Source: Sphingopyxis sp. JAI108 (GTDB lineage Bacteria; Pseudomonadota; Alphaproteobacteria; Sphingomonadales; Sphingomonadaceae). From it: a stretch of DNA of 64,000 nt. Below are positions 59,226-64,000 of the stretch, in pieces; position 1 is the stretch's first letter; every line of letters starts with the position of its first letter. The notes below the pieces were generated by a model. It was not told the DNA's origin. It made no database searches and worked only from the letters and a program-made list of their open reading frames with translations. The position numbers and the translations under genes were made by a program. Location of the stretch: assembly GCF_013410105.1 (NCBI RefSeq), contig NZ_JACCCJ010000001.1:558001-622000 (forward strand). The letters are read 5' to 3'.

Positions 59226-59901
59226 GCGTCGGCTCCGCTCCCTCCGGCGCCGCGAAGCCCAAGGCGATGAAGCTCTCGGGGAAGGGTGCCTCGGCAATTA
59301 TCGACGGCTTGACGTCACGTTTTACCACCAGCCGTTCGGCGTGAAGCAAGGTGCGCGTTTTGGTGCCGCCGCGCCCGTAGACGGGATCGCCGACGAGCGG
59401 AAAGCCGAGCCCCTCGAGCGCGTGGACACGCAGCTGGTGGGTGCGGCCCGTTTCGGGGCGGAAGCGGAGCAGGCTGCGCTCGCCGACGACGGCGAGCTTT
59501 TCCCAATGCGACACCGACGGCTTGCCTTTCGGGTCGCCGACCATGCGCCAGCCCTCCTCGACGGTCGACACCTTGGCGAGCGCGATGTCGATCGTGCCGC
59601 TGTCGCCCTCGGGCACCCCATCGACGATCGCGAGATATTGCTTCTCGACCTCGCGGCTTTCGAAGGCGCGGGTGAAGCGGCCGTGCGCCTTTGGGTTGCG
59701 CGCGAGGAGCAGGCAGCCCGAGGTGTCGCGGTCGAGCCGGTGGACCGGAAGCGGCCAGCGCTTGAAGCCGAAGCGCAGCAGGTCGAGATGATTTTCGAGG
59801 CTGAGGCTGCCGTCGCGCGGCGCGTCGACGGGAAGGCCCGCGGGCTTGTCGATGACGAGGGCCTCGCCGTCGAGGAAAAGGACACGATCTGAAAGGAGCA
59901 T
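59218..59901 (-). CDS. RluA-family pseudouridine synthase
   Basis: The 227-residue product contains the catalytic HRLDRDTSGCLLLARNP motif with the nucleophile Asp at about residue 58. The N-terminal FLDGEALVIDKPAGLPV start and the C-terminal RTHQLRVHALEGLGFPLVGD (R-T-H-Q-L-R-V-H) segment are hallmarks of the family. It lacks an S4 domain. The target uridine (23S rRNA or tRNA) cannot be told from sequence alone. It precedes arfB in a two-gene unit. Confidence 0.93.
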   Translation of the reverse strand: MLLSDRVLFLDGEALVIDKPAGLPVDAPRDGSLSLENHLDLLRFGFKRWPLPVHRLDRDTSGCLLLARNPKAHGRFTRAFESREVEKQYLAIVDGVPEGDSGTIDIALAKVSTVEEGWRMVGDPKGKPSVSHWEKLAVVGERSLLRFRPETGRTHQLRVHALEGLGFPLVGDPVYGRGGTKTRTLLHAERLVVKRDVKPSIIAEAPFPESFIALGFAAPEGAEPTRG

Positions 59902-59925
59902 GGCGCGCTATAGGCGGGCTGCCCC

Positions 59926-60726
59926 TTAGTCGAAAGCGTAAACGTCTATCGCGAGCACGGCATAGGTGGAGCTGGCGTGCAGGCGTCTGGCTTTGAGGGG
60001 TGTGTCGCCCGCGCCCATCGCGACGAACAGCGGCAATAGATGATCGGGCGTCGGGTGATTGTCGGCGCCGTGCGGTGCGCGCTCGACGGCGTGGAGGACA
60101 TCGTCGACCGCTCCGGTCTTCATGCGATCGGCGACCCAGTCGGTGAAATCGCTGACCCACGCGGGCGCAGGAGCGTCGATCGGCGGACGCGTGGTGAAAT
60201 AGGCGCGGAGGTTGTGCGTGATGCTTCCCGACCCGGCGATCAGCACGCCGTCGTCGCGAAGCGGAGCAAGCGCTTGCCCCAGCGCATAATGAAATTCGGA
60301 CGATGCGCTCGAATGGATCGAGAGTTGGACGACCGGGATGTCGGCCCGTGGGTAGATGAGCGACAGCGGCACCCACGCGCCATGGTCGAAACCGCGTTCG
60401 GGATCGGCGGTGACCGTCAGGCCGCAGCTCGCAAGCATTTCGACCACGCGGCTCGCCAGTACCGGGTCGCCCGGCGCGGGGTAGCGCATCGCGAACAGCG
60501 CGTCGGGAAAGCCGCCGAAGTCGTGGATCGTCGGCGGGGCGGGCGAGGCGGTGACGGTGACGCCGCCGCCCTGATACGCGGCATCATGGTGCGCGGAGAC
60601 GAGGAGGATTGCGCGCGGGCGCGGCAAATGGGCGCCCAGCCCGGCGAGGAAGTCCCGCGCCGGGCTGGGCTCGAGCGCCATCATCGGCGAGCCATGCGAA
60701 AGGAAAAGGCTCGGGAGACGGCGCAT
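59926..60726 (-). CDS. DODA-type extradiol ring-cleavage dioxygenase
   Basis: The 266-residue product belongs to the LigB/4,5-DOPA dioxygenase superfamily. It begins LPSLFLSHGSPMMALEP with one metal-binding His, then VSAHHDA, a PTIHDFGGFPDALFAMRYPA segment and GFDHGAWVPLSLIYP with the catalytic His. The AGSGSITHNLRAYF segment carries a further His. Such enzymes open catechol-like rings; the bacterial YgiD homologue acts on DOPA in vitro. It lies four bases after the azoreductase gene in the same direction. Confidence 0.92.
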   Translation of the reverse strand: MRRLPSLFLSHGSPMMALEPSPARDFLAGLGAHLPRPRAILLVSAHHDAAYQGGGVTVTASPAPPTIHDFGGFPDALFAMRYPAPGDPVLASRVVEMLASCGLTVTADPERGFDHGAWVPLSLIYPRADIPVVQLSIHSSASSEFHYALGQALAPLRDDGVLIAGSGSITHNLRAYFTTRPPIDAPAPAWVSDFTDWVADRMKTGAVDDVLHAVERAPHGADNHPTPDHLLPLFVAMGAGDTPLKARRLHASSTYAVLAIDVYAFD

Positions 60727-60730
60727 CGGT

Positions 60731-61327
60731 TCAGGCAGCCTGCTTCAGCTCGCCGATCGCCGCGGTCGCGCGGTTCAGCGCTTCGCCGTCCATCATCTGC
60801 TGGTCGGCGGCGATGATCGTGACATCGGTGATGCCCACGAAGCCGAGGACGTGGCGCAGATAGCCGGTGGCGAAATCATAGTCGCTGCCGACCGGCACGC
60901 CGCCCGATGCGACGACCAGATAGGCTTTCTTGCCCTTCAGCAGGCCTTCGGGACCGGCTTCGGTATAGCGGAAGGTGCGGCGCGCACGCGCGATCAGGTC
61001 GACCCAGGCCTTGAGCGAGGCGGGGATCGCGAAATTATAGACGGGGACGCCGATGACGATCGTGTCGGCGGCTTCGAGCTCGCCGATCAGCTCGTCCGAG
61101 CTTGCAAGCGCGGCCTTCTGTTCCTCGCTGCGGTCGGCGTCGTCGGTGAAATTGGCGCCGACCCAGCTTTCGGTGAGCAGCGCGGGCGGGGTGAGCGCGA
61201 GGTCGCGGTGGACGACGTTGGCGCCATAGCCCTGTTCGATAAGGTGGTTCACGAGCTGGCCCGAGAGCTGGCGCGTGGTCGACCCGCTGGTGCGGGCGCT
61301 GGCGTCGATACGAAGGATATTGGTCAT
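60731..61327 (-). CDS. azoR: FMN-dependent NADH-azoreductase
   Basis: AzoR is a flavodoxin-like enzyme that reduces azo dyes and quinones with NADH. The 198-residue product has MTNILRIDASARTSGSTTRQL, split by the S-x-x-x-S phosphate loop, and VPVYNFAIPASLKAWVDLI with the FMN isoalloxazine contact. The VVASGGVPVGSDYDFAT segment closes the cofactor pocket. AAGGAG precedes ATG 61327. It follows the pirin gene in the same direction and both are divergent from a LysR regulator, which suggests a quinone-stress response. Confidence 0.93.
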   Translation of the reverse strand: MTNILRIDASARTSGSTTRQLSGQLVNHLIEQGYGANVVHRDLALTPPALLTESWVGANFTDDADRSEEQKAALASSDELIGELEAADTIVIGVPVYNFAIPASLKAWVDLIARARRTFRYTEAGPEGLLKGKKAYLVVASGGVPVGSDYDFATGYLRHVLGFVGITDVTIIAADQQMMDGEALNRATAAIGELKQAA

Positions 61328-61448
61328 GGCATTACTCCTTGGCTTTGAGGGGAGGGGAGAGGGGGTGCCGCGAGCCTGCCCATCGGGGGAGGCTCGCGGC
61401 GGGGTGGCCGCCGCCGGGGGAGGGGTAAGGCGGCGGCCGGGGGCTCCG

Positions 61449-62144
61449 TCAGAGGCTGTCGACGAGCACCAGTTCGGCGTCGTCGAGCGCCTCGACCTTG
61501 ATCGTCCCGACATCGCGGAGCGCGATGCCGTCGCGAGGATCTGCCTCCTCGCCATTGACGCGGATGCGGCCCTTGGCGGCGACCAGATAGGCGTGGCGTC
61601 CGGCTTCAAGGTCGTAGGAGACGCTTGCGCCGGCGTTCACCGTCGCCGCGGCGACGCGGGCATTGGCGCGGATAGGCAGCGCGTCATCGCCCTCGATCCC
61701 GCTCGCCAGCGTCACAAACTGTCCCGAACGGTCGGCCTTCGGGAACTGGCGGGCGCCCCAGCCGGGATTGCCACCCTCGAGATCGGGGATGATCCAGATC
61801 TGGAACAGCGTCGTTTCCTCATCCTCGAGGTTGAATTCGCTGTGCGTCACGCCGGTGCCCGCGCTCATCACCTGGACATCGCCCGCCGCGGTGCGGCCGC
61901 TGTTGCCCATGCTGTCTCGGTGCGTGATCGCGCCGGTGCGGACATAGGTGATGATTTCCATGTCGCGGTGCGGGTGCGGGGGGAAACCCGACTGCGCCGC
62001 GATGGCGTCGTCGTTCCAGACGCGCAGCGCGCCCCAGCCCATGCGCTTCGGGTCGTTATAGCTCGCGAACGAGAAATGGTGGCGGGCGTCGAGCCAGCCA
62101 TGGTTGGCGTGGCCCAGCGTGTCGAATTTGCGAATGTCGATCAT
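61449..62144 (-). CDS. Pirin-like bicupin protein
   Basis: The 231-residue product begins MIDIRKFDTLGHANHGWLDA and shows the pirin metal-site segments: HHFSFASYNDP, FPPHPHRDMEIITYV (two His) and GTGVTHSEFN (His and later Glu), all in the N-terminal cupin. Some bacterial pirins open quercetin, others regulate metabolism. AAAGGACAAGG precedes ATG 62144. With azoR it forms a unit opposite to the LysR gene, consistent with phenolic or quinone metabolism. Confidence 0.92.
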   Translation of the reverse strand: MIDIRKFDTLGHANHGWLDARHHFSFASYNDPKRMGWGALRVWNDDAIAAQSGFPPHPHRDMEIITYVRTGAITHRDSMGNSGRTAAGDVQVMSAGTGVTHSEFNLEDEETTLFQIWIIPDLEGGNPGWGARQFPKADRSGQFVTLASGIEGDDALPIRANARVAAATVNAGASVSYDLEAGRHAYLVAAKGRIRVNGEEADPRDGIALRDVGTIKVEALDDAELVLVDSL

Positions 62145-62225
62145 GGCCTTGTCCTTTCTTTCGCAGCCACCCGGGGCTTTGGAGCCCGGCGGCGTTAGTC
62201 TGTTGAGGACAAAATAGGCATTTGG

Positions 62226-62264
62226 ATCGTTTCTAAAATAGCGTAGATGGAAAACCATCGTTTC
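62226..62264. promoter_or_regulatory. Candidate LysR binding region in the pirin/lysR gap
   Basis: ATCGTTTC occurs twice in direct orientation (62226-62233 and 62257-62264), exactly 31 bases apart, or three helical turns. The second copy overlaps a small dyad GATGG-AAAA-CCATC (62246-62259). It lies about 80-120 bases upstream of the pirin start. Confidence 0.4.
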
Positions 62265-62274
62265 CAATATTGAA

Positions 62275-62367
62275 GTCCTTGCGAGCGGAGCGAAGCAATC
62301 CCCAGCGACCGTCCATAGGGACCGAAAGCTGGAGATTGCCGCGTCGCCTGCGGCTCCTCGCAATGAC
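62275..62367. repeat. Dispersed palindromic repeat, family A, copy 4
   Basis: The ends are GTCCTTGCGAG (one change from the other copies) at 62275 and CTCGCAATGAC ending at 62367. Compared with copy 2 the element is inverted: the GCGAAGCAATC arm is on the left, and the GCCGCGTCGCCTGCGGCTCC arm on the right. It sits 25 bases upstream of the LysR start. Confidence 0.83.
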
Positions 62368-62391
62368 GAACAAGCGGATAGGAGATAGTTT

Positions 62392-63339
62392 ATGGCGCTT
62401 CCCGACTATGAAGGCTGGGCCTGTTTCGTCGCCGTGGCCGATGGCGGCAGCTTTACCGCGGCGGCGGCCGCGCTCGGCCTGTCGAAGGCGAGCGTGTCGA
62501 AGGCGGTGACGCGGCTCGAGGCATCGCTCGGCATCACCCTGCTGCACAGGAGCTCGCGCGTCGTCGCCGTGTCGACCGCGGGCGCGGGGCTGCTCGACGA
62601 GGCGCGCGCGATGGTCGCGGCGGCGACCGCCGCGACCGAAGCGGCGCGCGGCGACCGCGTCGATCTCGCGGGCCCGATCCGTCTTGCGGCGCCGATGAGC
62701 TTCGGAATCAAGGTGCTCGGCCCGCCGCTCGCGGCCTTCCTCGACCGCCATCCCGCGGTCGAGATCGAGGTGCTGCTGAGCGACGCGCGCAATGACCCCG
62801 TCGCCGAAGGCATCGACCTCACTTTGCGCATTTCGCCGCTTGCCGATTCGAGCCTGCTCGCGCGCACGATCGCGCCGGTCGCGGCCTCGGTGATCGCGAG
62901 CCCCGCCTATCTGGAGCGGCACGGCACGCCCAGGCACCCGCTCGACCTCGCGGGCCACCGCCTGATCGGTTACGGTCACCGCCAGCGCGCGTTGCCGCTC
63001 CATTTCCATCGCAAGGGCGAGGAGGCGACGGTGCTGCCGACCGGGCCGCTCTTCGCGAACAATGGCGATGTCGCGGTACCGCTCGTTGTTGCGGGCGTCG
63101 GGATTGCGGCGCTCCCCGACTTCATCGCGGCCGACGCGCTGGCGTCGGGTGCGGTCGTGCCGATCCTGACCGACTGGTCGCTGCCGCAGTCGCACCTGCA
63201 CCTGCTGTCGCCGCCGTCGCGGCTGCGTCCGGCGCGCGTGCGCGCGCTTTCGGACCATCTGGTCGATACGCTCAAGATGTCCTGCACCGGCGCGCACGAG
63301 CAGTATCTGGCGCTTCACCATGATGGAAAAGCGGGCTGA
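62392..63339 (+). CDS. LysR-family transcriptional regulator
   Basis: The 315-residue product has an N-terminal winged helix-turn-helix (FVAVADGGSFTAAAAALGLS and KASVSKAVTRLEASLGITLL) with HRSSRVVAV, then an effector domain of about 200 residues (PIRLAAPMSFG, ISPLADSSLLARTIAP, GVGIAALPDFIAADAL). This is typical of the CrgA-like subgroup that senses aromatic or quinone compounds. It is divergent from the pirin-azoR unit, which it likely controls, and it precedes ctrA. Confidence 0.93.
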   Translation: MALPDYEGWACFVAVADGGSFTAAAAALGLSKASVSKAVTRLEASLGITLLHRSSRVVAVSTAGAGLLDEARAMVAAATAATEAARGDRVDLAGPIRLAAPMSFGIKVLGPPLAAFLDRHPAVEIEVLLSDARNDPVAEGIDLTLRISPLADSSLLARTIAPVAASVIASPAYLERHGTPRHPLDLAGHRLIGYGHRQRALPLHFHRKGEEATVLPTGPLFANNGDVAVPLVVAGVGIAALPDFIAADALASGAVVPILTDWSLPQSHLHLLSPPSRLRPARVRALSDHLVDTLKMSCTGAHEQYLALHHDGKAG

Positions 63340-63361
63340 GCGACTGTTGCAAATAGAGCGC

Positions 63362-63366
63362 GACTC
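63362..63366. promoter_or_regulatory. GANTC (CcrM) site upstream of ctrA
   Basis: GACTC at 63362-63366 is a GANTC methylation site 16 bases left of the CtrA-type box. In Caulobacter, methylation of such a site at ctrA P1 tunes cell-cycle expression; the role here is inferred. Confidence 0.4.
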
Positions 63367-63381
63367 GTGGACTTCTGCGGG

Positions 63382-63396
63382 TTAAATCAAAATTAA
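63382..63396. promoter_or_regulatory. CtrA-binding box upstream of ctrA
   Basis: TTAA-ATCAAAA-TTAA at 63382-63396 is an exact TTAA-N7-TTAA CtrA box, about 130 bases before the ctrA start. It lies within a larger dyad, GGTTAA...TTAACC (63380-63398). A separate half-site TTAA lies at 63422-63425. The site suggests autoregulation. Confidence 0.65.
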
Positions 63397-63525
63397 CCTT
63401 TTCCCTTCATTAGTTTCGTGGTTAATGTTCCGGCAGTCCTGCAACGGGGGTTGATCGGGTGACATCCTTGATGGTCATGCGATCGGTTCGCGGGATTATC
63501 GTGGGAAACAGTCAAGGGGTGCCTA

Positions 63526-64000
63526 ATGCGCGTACTGCTGATCGAGGACGAGCCGACGACCGCGAAAGCGATCGACACGATGCTCACGACCGAAGGCTTC
63601 AACGTCTACACCACCGACTTGGGGGAAGAGGGCTTGGACCTGGGCAAGCTCTATGATTACGACATCATCCTGCTCGACCTGAACCTGCCCGACATGCACG
63701 GCTATGACGTGCTGAAAAAGCTGCGCACCGCGAAGGTGCAGACGCCGGTGCTGATCCTGTCGGGCATTTCGGAAATGGATTCGAAGGTGCGCTCGTTCGG
63801 CTTCGGCGCCGACGATTATGTCACCAAGCCGTTCCACCGCGACGAACTGGTCGCGCGCATTCATGCGGTCGTCCGCCGGTCGAAAGGCCACAGCCAGAGC
63901 GTCATCAAAACGGGCAAGCTCGCCGTCAATCTCGACACCAAGACGGTCGAGGTCGACAGCGTTCGCGTGCATCTGACCGGCAAGGAATATCAGATGCTCG
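63526..64000 (+). CDS. ctrA: Cell-cycle response regulator CtrA (3' end outside window)
   Basis: CtrA is the master cell-cycle regulator of alphaproteobacteria. The 158 visible codons start [20 protein letters not shown]. The receiver domain holds the acidic pocket (EDE at 7-9), the phospho-acceptor aspartate at about 51 in [12 protein letters not shown], and the conserved Lys in [12 protein letters not shown]. The winged-helix output domain begins after the [20 protein letters not shown] linker. The gene runs off the right edge at GKEYQML. The start follows AAGGGG and an upstream CtrA box. Confidence 0.95.
   Translation, partial: MRVLLIEDEPTTAKAIDTMLTTEGFNVYTTDLGEEGLDLGKLYDYDIILLDLNLPDMHGYDVLKKLRTAKVQTPVLILSGISEMDSKVRSFGFGADDYVTKPFHRDELVARIHAVVRRSKGHSQSVIKTGKLAVNLDTKTVEVDSVRVHLTGKEYQML

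Overview
The window reads as a chromosomal segment of a GC-rich alphaproteobacterium, most likely a sphingomonad close to Sphingopyxis. The reasons are a ctrA cell-cycle regulator at the right edge with a TTAA-N7-TTAA box and a GANTC site in front of it, the bamD-recN-ligA and rimP-nusA-ylxR-infB-rbfA-truB-rpsO-pnp gene orders, a TonB receptor/PepSY cassette, and sphingomonad-style dispersed palindromes. This is inference from gene content and motifs; no database search was possible. Genes are densely packed and often overlap by ATGA or TGATG. I saw no tRNA, rRNA, CRISPR array, transposase or phage gene.

Layout. 1-917: three tandem paralogous small two-cysteine secreted proteins. 950-7491: clpB (heat-shock-like promoter with a palindrome in its spacer), a secreted leucyl aminopeptidase and a divergent penicillin-acylase-family hydrolase. 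7586-12160: a two-lobed M16 protease, a small unknown protein with a strong terminator, and a Bcr/CflA-like MFS exporter. 12380-25906: the translation/RNA cluster rimP, nusA, ylxR-like, infB, DUF1697, rbfA, truB, rpsO and pnp. It is interrupted between rbfA and truB by a reverse-strand wax ester synthase/DGAT, thymidine kinase, an acetyltransferase and a small secreted protein.

26121-35087: an ArsR/SRPBCC pair, a membrane-anchored unknown, a cyclophilin-type isomerase, and bamD-recN-ligA with three extra genes between recN and ligA (one DUF4240-like with less GC-biased sequence). 35241-44988: two fatty acid hydroxylase/sterol desaturase-family membrane proteins, a metal-uptake-like cassette (DUF2946-like, TonB receptor, PepSY protein with a His/Met-rich loop), a Crp/Fnr regulator, modABC and phenylalanine hydroxylase. 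44992-50829: an unknown secreted protein, prmA, an SDR, a soluble chemoreceptor, and an Lrp regulator divergent from alanine dehydrogenase.

50851-57797: a small membrane protein, an unknown protein coupled to a ferredoxin-NADP reductase, an M20 peptidase remnant at an apparent deletion junction, an acyltransferase, a DUF1295 protein, an unknown protein, an alpha/beta hydrolase, a 2OG-Fe(II) oxygenase and an EVE-domain protein. 57803-64000: PilZ, a SRAP-fold protein lacking the usual catalytic residues, ArfB, an RluA-type synthase, a DODA-type dioxygenase, azoreductase and pirin divergent from a LysR regulator, and the 5' part of ctrA.

The most notable points are the degenerate SRAP protein, the tandem secreted trio, the insertions into two conserved gene clusters, the palindromic operator candidates (clpB, WS/DGAT, ArsR, LysR divergon), the structured rpsO-pnp leader and the dispersed palindrome families. 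I did not find one coherent, clearly novel system.
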